A stretch of DNA of 64,000 nucleotides from Aestuariivirga litoralis (GCF_015714715.1 NZ_WAHS01000002.1:434001-498000), one strand, 5' to 3'. Shown: positions 18,607-28,073, counted from the stretch's first letter. The notes: generated by a model from the letters alone, not told the origin. Numbers and translations are program-made.

Positions 18607-19503
18607 ATGGCTGAAATGACCCCCAATCTCGACATTGACCAGCTCAAGACCTTTCTCGCGATCATCGATACCGGCAGCTTTACCCGCGCCGGCGAAGAGG
18701 TAAACAAAACCCAGTCCGCCGTCTCTATGCAGATGAAAAGATTGGAAGAAACGCTGGGCCGGCCGATTTTCGTGAAGGAAGGCCGGGGCATCCGCTTCAC
18801 CGTGGATGGCGAGCGGCTGATTGAATATGCCAGAAAGCTGGTCACACTCAGTGACGAGGCGGTGTCCTATTTCACCAAGCCCGATATTGCCGGGACCGTG
18901 CGTTTCGGCACCCCGGATGACTATGCCGATATTTTCCTGCCAGAAATTCTGGCCCGTTTTCACCGCACCCACCCGGCCGTGAATGTCGAAGTGGAGTGCC
19001 ACCCCTCGGATATCCTTGCCGAACGGATCCGCAACAGCGAGCTCGATGTGGCCGCCGTGACCTTCAATGGCGGTGACGTCTATGGCGAAGCCTTGACCAG
19101 TGCTGAACTCGTCTGGGTCACCTCCCAGCGCCATGCGACCCATTCGATGGATGTCTTGCCTGTCGCTGCGGCCTCATCCTCCTGCTCTTGGCGCAGGCTG
19201 GTGGAGAAGGCGCTGGTCAATATCACCAGGCCTTACCGCATTGCCTATACCAGCCCCAATTTTTCAACCATCGCCGCTTGCGTGCAGCAGGGCCTGGCCG
19301 TCTCTGCCATGCCGATGATCTGTGTGAAGCCCGGAATGCGGATTTTGACCGAAGCAGAAGGTTTCCCGGCACTGGGTGCTTTCGACATCGGCATGATGCA
19401 GCGTCCGGGTCAGCTCAGCCGCGGGGCGCAAGCTCTGGCCCAGCATGTGCGCGAAAGCCTGACGAGCAAGGGCATGAACACCCGCCTGATGGCAGCGGAG
19501 TAA
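18607..19503 (+). CDS. LysR family transcriptional regulator
   Basis: The 298-residue protein has the N-terminal winged helix-turn-helix of the LysR family (LDIDQLKTFLAIIDTGSF, then AVSMQMKRLEETLGRPIF) and a periplasmic-binding-like effector domain starting near GTVRFGTPDDYAD. Sequence style around GTPDDYADIFLPEIL and the divergent small gene recall VtlR/LsrB of Hyphomicrobiales, regulators of small proteins, sRNAs and stress responses; that link is inference. The first ATG is at 18607; a second at 18616 is also possible. It converges with gshA with a 2-bp gap. Confidence 0.92.
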   Translation: MAEMTPNLDIDQLKTFLAIIDTGSFTRAGEEVNKTQSAVSMQMKRLEETLGRPIFVKEGRGIRFTVDGERLIEYARKLVTLSDEAVSYFTKPDIAGTVRFGTPDDYADIFLPEILARFHRTHPAVNVEVECHPSDILAERIRNSELDVAAVTFNGGDVYGEALTSAELVWVTSQRHATHSMDVLPVAAASSSCSWRRLVEKALVNITRPYRIAYTSPNFSTIAACVQQGLAVSAMPMICVKPGMRILTEAEGFPALGAFDIGMMQRPGQLSRGAQALAQHVRESLTSKGMNTRLMAAE

Positions 19504-19505
19504 AA

Positions 19506-20870
19506 CTAAAACGCTGTCTCTTTGAAAACCGGCTTGATATCGCCCTTCCAGGCGCTGTGATAGAGATCAAGCAACCGGTCGGCATGGGTCTTGCCGCTCT
19601 GGGCGATTTCATCGAGCACATCAAGGAACGGCTCTTCGCCGAAGCCGCGCGCTTTCAATCCGGCACGCGCGAGGCCCAAAACTTCCTTCGCAATATCCTG
19701 TAACGAACGCCCCATGAACTCAGCCTTCAGGCCCAGCTTCGGCACATCATGGCGCAGCTTCTGGCGCTGTTCAGCCGTGGCACCCTTCACCAGATCCCAC
19801 GCCGCATCGAGCGCATTCTGATCATAGAACAATCCGCCCCACAGCGCCGGAAGCGCGCAAAGCATGCCGCCCTTACCCACATCGCTCCCACGCATTTCGA
19901 GATATTTCTTCAGCCGCACTTCCGGGAACACTGTGGTGAGATGGTCACCCCAATCACGCATCGTCGGCAATTCGCCCGGCAATTGCGGCAGGCGGCCATT
20001 GAGGAATGCGCGGAAGCTTTGGCCTGCGCAATTCACAAACTTGCCGTCGCGCATGACGAAATACATCGGCACATCGAGCGCATAATCCACATATTGCTCG
20101 AAACCAAAACCCTGCTCGAACACGAAAGGCAGCATGCCTGCGCGCGCATTGTCAGTGTCTTCCCAGACATGGCTACGGAACGACAGATAGCCATTGGGCT
20201 TGCCTTCCAGGAAAGGCGAATTGGCAAACAGAGCGGTGCCCAGCGGCTGCAGCGCCAGCGACACGCGCAGCTTCTGCACCATGTCGGCTTCCGAACCGAA
20301 ATCCAGATTCACTTGCACCGTGCAGGTGCGGAACATCATGTCACGCCCCAGCGTGCCCACCTTGTCCATGTAAGCTGACATAATGCCATAGCGGCCCTTG
20401 GGCATGACCGGCGTTTCCGCCCGTGTCCAGACCGGCGAGGCACCGAGGCCGAGGAAGCCGATGCCCAGCTCATCGCCGATGACTTTGACCTCGGCCAAGT
20501 GCTCGGTGACTTCGCCGCACGTGTCATTGACGGTATTCAGCGGCGCGCCGGAAAGCTCAAACTGCCCGCCCGGTTCCAGCGAAATATTGGCGAGGGAATT
20601 CGGCTTCGAAAGCGCAATGATATTCTCGCCCTCATAAACGCCCTGCCAGCCATAACGGTCACGCAAGCCCTCCAGCAGGCCCTTGATCGAGCTTTTGCCG
20701 GCATAGGGAACGGGCCGCAGCGTGTCTTTGAGGAACGGAAACTTCTCATGCTCGGTGCCCATGCGCCAATCGGCGCGCGGCTTCACGCCCTGTTCGAAAT
20801 AGGCAATCATCTGTGCCTTCGAACTGATACGCGCGCGCCCAGCTTCAGTTTCCGGTGTAGGTCCGCTCAA
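19506..20870 (-). CDS. gshA: Glutamate-cysteine ligase (plant/alphaproteobacterial type)
   Basis: The 454-residue enzyme makes gamma-glutamylcysteine, the first step of glutathione synthesis. It matches the GCS2 type of alphaproteobacteria and plants: the N-terminal ADWRMGTEHEKFPF with its metal-binding glutamates, SLEPGGQFELSGAPL, and MFRTCTVQVNLDF. The start is a TTG (TTGAGC) with a GGGGAAGAG purine run 4-5 bp ahead. A GST, a GFA-family and a SURF-type redox context elsewhere in the window fit a glutathione-using cell. No partner gshB is present here. Confidence 0.95.
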   Translation of the reverse strand: MSGPTPETEAGRARISSKAQMIAYFEQGVKPRADWRMGTEHEKFPFLKDTLRPVPYAGKSSIKGLLEGLRDRYGWQGVYEGENIIALSKPNSLANISLEPGGQFELSGAPLNTVNDTCGEVTEHLAEVKVIGDELGIGFLGLGASPVWTRAETPVMPKGRYGIMSAYMDKVGTLGRDMMFRTCTVQVNLDFGSEADMVQKLRVSLALQPLGTALFANSPFLEGKPNGYLSFRSHVWEDTDNARAGMLPFVFEQGFGFEQYVDYALDVPMYFVMRDGKFVNCAGQSFRAFLNGRLPQLPGELPTMRDWGDHLTTVFPEVRLKKYLEMRGSDVGKGGMLCALPALWGGLFYDQNALDAAWDLVKGATAEQRQKLRHDVPKLGLKAEFMGRSLQDIAKEVLGLARAGLKARGFGEEPFLDVLDEIAQSGKTHADRLLDLYHSAWKGDIKPVFKETAF

Positions 20871-20949
20871 GTTGCTCTTCCCCGTGGAGGTGCTGAAATA
20901 GGCATTCCCGGTGACAGCGGCAAGTCAAATAAAACTGCCGTGGTTACCA

Positions 20950-21678
20950 TTACCTCCAGTCGCCGATGGCAGCCTGCACCACACTCAGGATTGCAACCGC
21001 CGCCGTATCGGCGCGCATGATGCGTGGCCCGAGGGAAACGGCGGTGACGAAAGGCAACGCTTTCAGCATGGCCCGTTCTTCAATGGTGAAACCGCCTTCC
21101 GGCCCGACCACGATGGCGGCGGGGGCGGTTACCTTGGATAGCGCCTTGAGTGGATCACCAATCTCCGCCGTCTCGTCGCAATAGATCAATGCACGGCCCG
21201 CATCCCAGCCTTGCAATGCTGCATTCAGCGAAATGGGCTCCAGCACCTCTGGCACAAACACCAGATTGCACTGCTCGGCCGCCTCAATCACATTGGCGCG
21301 CATGCGTTCCAAGTTGACGCGCTCGGCAATGGTGCGCGCCGTCATCACCGGGCGCAAACGCCGCGCGCCAAGCTCCGTGGCCTTCTGCACCAGATAATCC
21401 AGCCGCGCATGTTTCAGCGGCGCGAATAGATAATCAATATCCGGCGGCGGCTTGGCAGCGCTGGTGAGCTGTTCCAGCCGCAGCACCACTTTCTTTTTTC
21501 CAGCCTCTGCCAGATGCGCCAGCCATTCGCCATCAGCGCCATTGAATACCGAAGCTGCATCACCCGGCTGCAGGCGCAGCACATTGGCAAGATAATGGCT
21601 CTGCTCAGGCGCGAGAGTCACCTCAGCCTTGGCCTCAAGTTTCTGATCAACAAACAAGCGGGGAGTGGTTTTTGCCAT
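20950..21678 (-). CDS. rsmE: 16S rRNA (uracil-1498-N3)-methyltransferase
   Basis: The 242-residue SPOUT methyltransferase shows the RsmE hallmarks: the N-terminal PUA-like domain with HYLANVLRLQPGD, and the knot with VVGPEGGFTIEERAML and SLGPRIMRADTAAVAIL that binds S-adenosylmethionine. It methylates U1498 of 16S rRNA after subunit assembly. It is divergent from ubiA with only 23 bp between start codons. Confidence 0.95.
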   Translation of the reverse strand: MAKTTPRLFVDQKLEAKAEVTLAPEQSHYLANVLRLQPGDAASVFNGADGEWLAHLAEAGKKKVVLRLEQLTSAAKPPPDIDYLFAPLKHARLDYLVQKATELGARRLRPVMTARTIAERVNLERMRANVIEAAEQCNLVFVPEVLEPISLNAALQGWDAGRALIYCDETAEIGDPLKALSKVTAPAAIVVGPEGGFTIEERAMLKALPFVTAVSLGPRIMRADTAAVAILSVVQAAIGDWR

Positions 21679-21701
21679 GAGAGCCGTGTATCACGCCGCC
21701 A

Positions 21702-22625
21702 ATGCCTTCTTCCACCACCATCCGTGATGCGGTGAAAGCCCATTGGGCCGAGCGCCTTCCAGCGCCTCTGGTGCCCTATGCCCAGTTGATGCGCCTGGAA
21801 CGGCCCATCGGCTGGTGGCTGCTGCTGCTGCCCTGCTGGTGGGGCCTGGCGCTGGCGCAGCTCGCGCAAGGCGGCGGCATGCCCAATCTCTGGCATGGAT
21901 TTCTGTTCTTCATCGGCGCCGTGGTCATGCGCGGCGCCGGCTGCGTGGTGAATGACCTCGCCGATCAGGATTTCGATGCGAAGGTTGACCGCACCCGGAA
22001 CCGCCCGCTGCCCTCAGGCCGCGTCTCGCGCAAACAGGCCTTTGCCTTCCTTGCAGGACTGCTGGCGATCGGCTTCATCATCCTGCTGCAGTTCAACCTG
22101 CTGACCATTTATACATCCATCGCCTCGCTGGTCATCGTCGCCATCTACCCCTTCATGAAGCGCATCACCGACGCGCCGCAACTGGTGCTGGGCCTCGCAT
22201 TCAACTGGGGCGCACTGGTCGGCTTCACCGCGCAAACCAACGCCTTCGCGCCCGCCTGTTTCGCGCTTTATATCGGCGGAATTTTCTGGACGCTGGCCTA
22301 TGACACGATCTACGCCCACCAGGACAAGGATGACGACGCGCTGATCGGCGTGCGCTCCACCGCCTTGCTGTTCGGCAAGTCCACCCCCTATTGGCTGACC
22401 GGCTTTTTCGCTGCCGCCCTCATCGCTATCGACGTCGCCTTGCAGCTTGCATCCGCCCCGCTGATTGCCCATATCGGGGTTCTCGGCGCTGCCATCCATG
22501 CCTTCTGGCAAGTCAGAAAATTTGATGACACTGATGGTGCCCGCCTCGTCTCCCTGTTCCGCGCCAACCGGAATTTCGGTCTTCTCATCCTCGTTGGCAT
22601 GATTGCAGGTTGCTTCCTCCGATGA
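21702..22625 (+). CDS. ubiA: 4-hydroxybenzoate polyprenyltransferase
   Basis: The 307-residue membrane enzyme attaches the polyprenyl tail to 4-hydroxybenzoate in ubiquinone synthesis. Both Asp-rich magnesium-diphosphate motifs are present: NDLADQDFDAKVDRT and YDTIYAHQDKDDD, with about nine helices. RPLPSG after the first motif is typical of UbiA. Its stop overlaps the pmbA start by 4 bp (ATGA). No Shine-Dalgarno precedes the ATG; a TATCAC hexamer lies 7 bp ahead. Confidence 0.95.
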   Translation: MPSSTTIRDAVKAHWAERLPAPLVPYAQLMRLERPIGWWLLLLPCWWGLALAQLAQGGGMPNLWHGFLFFIGAVVMRGAGCVVNDLADQDFDAKVDRTRNRPLPSGRVSRKQAFAFLAGLLAIGFIILLQFNLLTIYTSIASLVIVAIYPFMKRITDAPQLVLGLAFNWGALVGFTAQTNAFAPACFALYIGGIFWTLAYDTIYAHQDKDDDALIGVRSTALLFGKSTPYWLTGFFAAALIAIDVALQLASAPLIAHIGVLGAAIHAFWQVRKFDDTDGARLVSLFRANRNFGLLILVGMIAGCFLR

Positions 22626-23959
22626 ATAAAGAACTGCTCGAACTGGCCGAAGACACGCTCGCCCTTGCCCTGAAGGCCGGTGCCACATCTGGCGATGCCA
22701 TGGTGGTGGAACAGCGCGACTCATCAATCAGCATGCGCGAAGGCAAGATCGAAGAGCTGGAACAATCCGAAAGCCGCGGCGTGGGCTTGCGCATTTTCGC
22801 CGGGCAATCCTCGGCCACAATCGCCGGCAGCGTACTCACCAAGGATGCGCGCCGCACACTGGCTGAACGCGCCGTGGCGATGGCCAAGCTGGCCCCGCCT
22901 GATCCATTCAGCGGCCTCGCAGCACCCGAGCAATTGGCAAAGAGCGAGCTTGATCTCGATCTCGTCTCCCAGACTTATCCGACTGCCGCCCAGCTGAAGC
23001 AGATGACGGAAGAAGCCGAAGCCGCAGGCCTCGCCGTGAAAGGCATTTCCAAAAGCGGCGCAGCGGGCGCTTCATCTTCATCGAGCGACATTGCACTCGC
23101 ATCATCCAACGGCTTCGCTAAGAGCTACCGCCGCACCGGCTTTGGTCTGCATGCCACGCTAATCGCCGGCGAAGGCACCAACATGGTGCGCGATTATTAC
23201 GGCACATCAGCCTGCCATTTCTCCGATCTGGAAAATCCAGCCTATGTTGGCCGGATGGCCGCTGAACGCACTGTGAAAGCACTGAACCCGCAGAAACTCA
23301 AAAGCCAGGCCGTGCCGGTGATCTTTGATCGCCGCGTGGCCGCCAGCCTGCTCGGTCACTTGGCGGGTGCCATCAATGGCGCAGCCATCGCGCGTGGCGT
23401 TTCCTTCCTGAAGGAAAAGCTGGAACAGCAAGTGTTCAAGCCGGGCATCACCATTGTGGATGATCCGCACAGATTGCGCGGCTTTGCGTCCAAGAGCTTC
23501 GACGGCGAAGGCCTGGCAACACAGCGCCGCAACTTCATCGACAAGGGCGTGCTCACCTCCTGGGTACTCGACTTGCGCGCCGCACGGCAGCTCAATCTGC
23601 AATCGACGGGCAGCGCCTCGCGCGGCCTCTCCTCGCAGCCCTCTCCATCAACGACGAACCTGCATATGGAGCCCGGCACCCAGTCGAAGGAAGACATGAT
23701 CAAGTCCATCAAGAAAGGCTTGCTGATCACCGACTTCATCGGATCGTCGATCAATGGTGCCACTGGCGACTACAGCCGTGGCGTGGGTGGCTTCTGGATC
23801 GAAAATGGCGAGATCCAATATCCGGTCAGCGAAATCACCGTGGCGGGAAACCTGATCGACATGTTCCTCAATCTCACCCCCGCAACGGATCTGGAATTCC
23901 GCTCCTCCACCAACGCCCCTTCCTGCCTCGTCGAGGGCATGACCCTTGCAGGACGTTGA
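22622..23959 (+). CDS. pmbA: PmbA/TldE metallopeptidase-family subunit
   Basis: The 445-residue protein belongs to the TldD/PmbA family: EQRDSSISMREGKIEELEQSESRGVGLRIF at the N-terminus and the GVGGFWIENGEIQYPVSEITVAGN signature near the C-terminus. It lacks the HExxxH motif, as PmbA/TldE subunits do, so it would be the non-catalytic partner of TldD encoded at 14946. The ATG at 22622 overlaps the ubiA stop (ATGA). It is followed by an inositol-phosphatase family gene. Confidence 0.94.
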   Translation: MNKELLELAEDTLALALKAGATSGDAMVVEQRDSSISMREGKIEELEQSESRGVGLRIFAGQSSATIAGSVLTKDARRTLAERAVAMAKLAPPDPFSGLAAPEQLAKSELDLDLVSQTYPTAAQLKQMTEEAEAAGLAVKGISKSGAAGASSSSSDIALASSNGFAKSYRRTGFGLHATLIAGEGTNMVRDYYGTSACHFSDLENPAYVGRMAAERTVKALNPQKLKSQAVPVIFDRRVAASLLGHLAGAINGAAIARGVSFLKEKLEQQVFKPGITIVDDPHRLRGFASKSFDGEGLATQRRNFIDKGVLTSWVLDLRAARQLNLQSTGSASRGLSSQPSPSTTNLHMEPGTQSKEDMIKSIKKGLLITDFIGSSINGATGDYSRGVGGFWIENGEIQYPVSEITVAGNLIDMFLNLTPATDLEFRSSTNAPSCLVEGMTLAGR

Positions 23960-24710
23960 TCTCCTCAAGGCCGCGTTGACGCGCGCCAGTGCGGTGGCCA
24001 TGCAGTTCTACCGCACCGATGTGGAAAAGCAGCAGAAGCCCGATGGCTCGCTGGTCACCGCTGGTGATCTCGCGGTCAATGATGCACTGCGTGAGATGTT
24101 GGCCAGTGCGCGTCCGGATTATGGCTGGCTTTCGGAGGAAGGCCCGGATGATCCCACCCGCCTCACCCGCCAGCGCTGCTGGATTTTGGACCCAATCGAC
24201 GGCACGCGCAGCTTTGCCGATATGCGCCATGAATGGTGCATCGGGCTGTGCCTGTGTGAACAGGGCAAGCCCATTGTTGCCGGCGTGATCCAGCCCACGA
24301 GACACCTTCTCTATCTGGCCGAACATGGCAAGGGAGCCACCTGTAACGGCGAAACCCTGCATATGTCAGACGCGCCCGATCTCAATCACGCCCGCCTCGC
24401 CGCGCGTTCACAGGCCCGCCAGAAACTGCAAGGTTCAGGCGCCGAGCCTGTCAATGTGTCCTATACGCCGCAAATCACAAGGCTGGCCATGCTGGCAGGC
24501 AGCGAGGTTGATATCGTCGTTTCGCTCGGCCCCAAACATGATTGGGATATCGCACCCGGCGCGTTGCTCGTCACAGAAGCGGGTGGCAAGATCAGCGACG
24601 AGCAAGGCCATGATATGATATTCGGCCGCAATGACCCCAAGCAGAACGGGCTTGTAGCAGCTGGGGCCGCGCGCCATGCTGCAGTGATGACCTTTTTGGA
24701 GAGAACATGA
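23946..24710 (+). CDS. Inositol monophosphatase family protein (CysQ-like)
   Basis: The 254-residue protein has the lithium-sensitive phosphatase motifs: EEGPDD, WILDPIDGTRSF, and HDWDIAPGALLVTEAGG, all needed for metal and phosphate binding. Members hydrolyse inositol monophosphate, fructose bisphosphate, histidinol phosphate or 3'-phosphoadenosine 5'-phosphate; the exact substrate is open, with CysQ-like bisphosphate nucleotidase a reasonable guess. The TTG start at 23946 overlaps the end of pmbA by 14 bp, and the stop overlaps the next gene by 4 bp. Confidence 0.9.
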   Translation: MQDVDLLKAALTRASAVAMQFYRTDVEKQQKPDGSLVTAGDLAVNDALREMLASARPDYGWLSEEGPDDPTRLTRQRCWILDPIDGTRSFADMRHEWCIGLCLCEQGKPIVAGVIQPTRHLLYLAEHGKGATCNGETLHMSDAPDLNHARLAARSQARQKLQGSGAEPVNVSYTPQITRLAMLAGSEVDIVVSLGPKHDWDIAPGALLVTEAGGKISDEQGHDMIFGRNDPKQNGLVAAGAARHAAVMTFLERT

Positions 24711-24949
24711 AGAAGCCCAAACTTCCACAGGAACAATTGATCCATCTGGTATTTGGCGGAGAGCTTTCGGATGTGAGCGGCATCACCTTCAAGGATCTCG
24801 CCCGCCTCGATGTCGTGGGCTTCTATCCCAACTACGAAGCCGCGCACCAAGCCTGGCTCGGCAAGGCCCGCGAAACCATCGACAACGCCCAGATGCGCTA
24901 TTTCATCGTGCATCTGCACAGGTTCCTGGACCCGGCAGAGGAAGACTAG
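24707..24949 (+). CDS. DUF4170 family protein
   Basis: This 80-residue protein matches the small DUF4170 family of alphaproteobacteria: LVFGGELSDVSGITFKDL in the first half and the conserved NAQMRYFIVHLHRFLDP at the end. The ATG overlaps the upstream stop (ATGA), so it belongs to the ubiA-pmbA-IMPase unit. Its function is unknown. The stop codon overlaps that of ribF on the other strand within a CTAG. Confidence 0.9.
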   Translation: MKKPKLPQEQLIHLVFGGELSDVSGITFKDLARLDVVGFYPNYEAAHQAWLGKARETIDNAQMRYFIVHLHRFLDPAEED

Positions 24950-25926
24950 ATTTTCCCCTCGGCCTGCAGTCTGGCCAGCGGCAAATTAGCCGGAACATAT
25001 CTGCTCAAAATCCGCCGCGCTGATTCACAATCGGCCGTCATCTGGGCAATCAAGGCTTCCACCGAAGTGAAGCTCTGGTCCAGCCGGATCAACTCGACAA
25101 AGCTCACCAGCAATTCGCGCCCGTAAAGATCCAGCGTCTGGTCCAGCAGAAAAACCTCGAAGAATGTCCGGTTAGTATTGAATGTTGGCCGGTCGCCGAA
25201 ATAACCCGCCCCCATCCAGATCGGTGCCGCCTTGCCCGCCTCGTGCACGAAAGTGGCATAGATGCCGCGTGCCGGTTCAACGCCGGGCTCCACGATGATG
25301 TTGGCGGTAGGAAACCCAATGGTGCGGCCGCGCTGGTCGCCCTGCACCACCGTGCCTTCGATCATCCAGTCATAACCCAGCTCGCGCGCCGCCTGACGCA
25401 ATTGCCCCTGATGCAGCGCGTTGCGAATATTGCTGGAGGAAAAGGCCATGTGGCCGGCACCCTCATCGGTCACTTCCGCTACGGTAGTGACTTTCAGGCC
25501 CATCGTGCGCAGCGTATCGGCATTGCCCTTGCGGCCTGCGCCGAAATGAAAATCAAACCCGGCGATCACCTGCGACGCGCCGAGCTTTTCCTGCAGTTCC
25601 TGCACGATGAAGGCTTCCGGCCGCAGCGAGGCCAACTCGCTGTCAAACGTGACGACTGAAACGAAATCCGCGCCCAATGCCTTTAGCAGGCGCAGCTTCA
25701 GTGCTTGCGACGTAAGCCTGAACACCGGCTGTTCCGGCCGGAAAAACGCGCGCGGATGCGGCTCGAAGGTGACAACACCCCAAGGCTTGCCTTCCTTGGC
25801 GGCAATCGCCTTGGCCTGCGCCAGCAAGGCCTGGTGGCCCCGGTGCACGCCGTCAAAATTGCCGATGGCGGCAATGCCACCGCGCAGCTTGTCCGGCAGG
25901 GGATTTTCGGAAGTGACTTCAAACAT
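24946..25926 (-). CDS. ribF: Bifunctional riboflavin kinase / FAD synthetase
   Basis: The 326-residue protein has the N-terminal FMN adenylyltransferase domain (AIGNFDGVHRGHQALL with the HxGH nucleotidyl-transfer motif, then SSSNIRNALHQG) and the C-terminal riboflavin kinase domain (GRTIGFPTANI). It makes FMN and FAD from riboflavin. I take the ATG at 25926; a GTG three codons upstream is possible. It shares the strand with the HAD phosphatase just upstream, a pairing common in this class. Confidence 0.95.
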   Translation of the reverse strand: MFEVTSENPLPDKLRGGIAAIGNFDGVHRGHQALLAQAKAIAAKEGKPWGVVTFEPHPRAFFRPEQPVFRLTSQALKLRLLKALGADFVSVVTFDSELASLRPEAFIVQELQEKLGASQVIAGFDFHFGAGRKGNADTLRTMGLKVTTVAEVTDEGAGHMAFSSSNIRNALHQGQLRQAARELGYDWMIEGTVVQGDQRGRTIGFPTANIIVEPGVEPARGIYATFVHEAGKAAPIWMGAGYFGDRPTFNTNRTFFEVFLLDQTLDLYGRELLVSFVELIRLDQSFTSVEALIAQMTADCESARRILSRYVPANLPLARLQAEGKI

Positions 25927-25949
25927 GGCTCTCACAGGTAGCCAAATTG

Positions 25950-26753
25950 TTACGTCCAGTAAAGTTCAGGCATAACCTTCATGATGCGCGCATCGGGATA
26001 TCGGGCCCGCACCTCGGCCTCCGGGTCAGCACCTTTGTTGATACCGCCTGAGACAAACACACAAGGCAAATTGTTCTGCATGGCGCCTTTCACATCCGTG
26101 TCAGGCCCATCGCCAATGGCCAGAACCTTGATATGATCTGGATGGCCCGCATGCTTCAATGCCACATCATAGATCGGCGCAAAGGGCTTGCCCGCCATCA
26201 TGACGCGCCCGCCCATCTGCCCATAAACTTCGGCAATGGCACCGGCACAGGGGATCAGCACACCACCGATGCTCACCACCTTGTCTGGATTGGCACAGAT
26301 CATCGTGAGGCCGCGTGACAGGAATTGCTCCAGCAGAGCATGATCGATCTTCATGCCGGCGCGCGCCACCTCATCGATAAAGCCAGTGCAGAGCACAGCG
26401 CCCGCCTGCTCCAGCGGCACGCGTTTGACTTCAAGGCCCTTGAAAATCGGCAGGTCTTCCGGCGGCCCCAGGTGATAAAGGCCATGATCACCAAGCTCAA
26501 CCATCAATTCGCGGGTCACATCGCCCGAGGTCACCATGTCGTCATAAGCCTCACGCGGCACGCCGATCTTGTCGATGAAAGCCTGCACATTCAGCTTGGG
26601 CGTGGGCGCATTGGTGATGAAGACCACCTTGCCGCCAGCGCGGCGATGCTGGATCAGTGCGTCAACTGCATGCGGAATGGGCTTGCGCCCGTCATGGGCC
26701 ACACCCCAGACATCACAAAGCCAGATAGGAAAACGCGCCGAAAGTTGCTTCAT
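25950..26753 (-). CDS. TIGR01459-type HAD-IIA phosphatase
   Basis: The 267-residue protein has the HAD subclass IIA layout: nucleophile motif WLCDVWGVAHDG near residue 13, VFITNAP as motif two, and AIGDGPDTDVKGA as motif four, with a large C2 cap between. It resembles the NagD-like TIGR01459 family that sits next to ribF in alphaproteobacteria. It should dephosphorylate a small metabolite; the neighbour suggests a flavin or nucleotide link, which is unproven. Confidence 0.9.
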   Translation of the reverse strand: MKQLSARFPIWLCDVWGVAHDGRKPIPHAVDALIQHRRAGGKVVFITNAPTPKLNVQAFIDKIGVPREAYDDMVTSGDVTRELMVELGDHGLYHLGPPEDLPIFKGLEVKRVPLEQAGAVLCTGFIDEVARAGMKIDHALLEQFLSRGLTMICANPDKVVSIGGVLIPCAGAIAEVYGQMGGRVMMAGKPFAPIYDVALKHAGHPDHIKVLAIGDGPDTDVKGAMQNNLPCVFVSGGINKGADPEAEVRARYPDARIMKVMPELYWT

Positions 26754-26756
26754 AGT

Positions 26757-28073
26757 TTAAGCAGCTTGAACGAGTTTCTGGTGCTTGTCTTGTGTTTCGC
26801 CATGCGCCCGCTTCACACGACGGGGTGCGGCAAAGCATGGCCCGCAAGCCAGCGGCGTGACCTGGGTCAGACGGGACACCAGCTGTGGGTCCTCCACGCC
26901 GATAATGACCGTGCTGATGCCATGCAACCTGGCTTCCTGCGCAAAGCGCGTCAGGGATGGCTGGTTCTGGGCCTGCATCAATTCACTCGCTTCAATGCCC
27001 ACCATTTTCACATGGAGCGTTTTCATCGCGGCCAGATCAAGCGCACCCGGTGCGGCATCAGCCAAAGCGAAGGATTGGCCTTGCCGCGACAATTGCGCCA
27101 GGCCCTCCAGCCCGGGCGGCGTCAGCAGCGGCAGCATGGCGTGCCGCAATTCGAGAACCAGACCCTGTCCGGCAGAACCGGCAGCATGCGTGGCTTCGGC
27201 AATACGCTTCACCGTTTGCGGGTCCGCCAGGGTTTGAGCACCAATCGGCATGATGATGCAGAGATCGCCATCACGCTGGCGCAACCGCTGCAACAGCAGC
27301 AGAACTTCATTGACGGCCACGCTGTCCAGCTGCGGGCGCAGGCCGCTGCGCGAAACCTGTTCCAGCAGTGCTTCACCGCTGACTTCAACCTTGCCAAGCG
27401 GCAATGACATATGCAGGCGGTAGTGTGCGGTGTGGCGCGTGCGCATATCTACCACCGGCTCCAACGCAAAATTGATCCGTTCCGCCAAGGCTGTTGTCTC
27501 GCCAGAACGCGCAGCAACGGATTCTTCGAGCTGCGGCATCTTGCGCGCCGATGGCTTGCTCACTTCCGTTTTGCTCACTTCCGCCTTGCGGGTAAGGATG
27601 GGTGGATTGGCCACCTGATCGTTCAGCGATTGGCGGAGTGCGGAATATGAAGTCTTGAGATCCGAAATGCCGCCGATCATTGAATCTGTGCGGCTGCGGG
27701 TTTCGGTTTGAACCTGTTGGATACGCGACAGCGCCACTTCCATTTTGCTACGCACTTCGGCCCGCAGATCAGCGGACGCACGCGTCACATTGGCCAGCCT
27801 TTCATGGAAGCTGTCGCGTTGGCGCACCATCAGGATGAGGAGGAGAATGTGGCCTGCCGCCAGGAAGGCCAATCCGGCCATCAGCGTGAAGGTTACTTCG
27901 ATGCCACCTGCGGCCACATAGGCCAATGCGCCACAACAGCCCGTAATGGCCAGGCCAAAGCCGATCAGCAGCGCCCAATCCTGTTTCAATCCAGCCCCTA
28001 GATCACGGATATGCTGGGCGAGCCCCAACACCACCCATGTGCAAACCCAGTTCACGCCCCAGATTGCTGGCAC
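26757..28073 (-). CDS. Membrane protein with degenerate EAL domain
   Basis: The 438-residue protein has two or three N-terminal membrane segments, a coiled-coil-like stretch (about residues 80-140), a linker, and an EAL-fold domain from about residue 205. The catalytic residues are lost: the EAL position reads YRLHM, the ExTE strand reads LELRH, DDFG reads DAAPG, and the final glutamate is missing; only the VKM lysine remains. It is unlikely to hydrolyse c-di-GMP and may bind it or a protein partner. The GTG start at 28073 is chosen because it begins the first helix. Confidence 0.8.
   Translation of the reverse strand: MPAIWGVNWVCTWVVLGLAQHIRDLGAGLKQDWALLIGFGLAITGCCGALAYVAAGGIEVTFTLMAGLAFLAAGHILLLILMVRQRDSFHERLANVTRASADLRAEVRSKMEVALSRIQQVQTETRSRTDSMIGGISDLKTSYSALRQSLNDQVANPPILTRKAEVSKTEVSKPSARKMPQLEESVAARSGETTALAERINFALEPVVDMRTRHTAHYRLHMSLPLGKVEVSGEALLEQVSRSGLRPQLDSVAVNEVLLLLQRLRQRDGDLCIIMPIGAQTLADPQTVKRIAEATHAAGSAGQGLVLELRHAMLPLLTPPGLEGLAQLSRQGQSFALADAAPGALDLAAMKTLHVKMVGIEASELMQAQNQPSLTRFAQEARLHGISTVIIGVEDPQLVSRLTQVTPLACGPCFAAPRRVKRAHGETQDKHQKLVQAA

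Noticed and set aside
18433-19143. 236-codon open frame antisense to the LysR gene
   Set aside because: LysR is supported by its helix-turn-helix and full length; this is a shadow, although it hides the true 36-codon gene in another frame.
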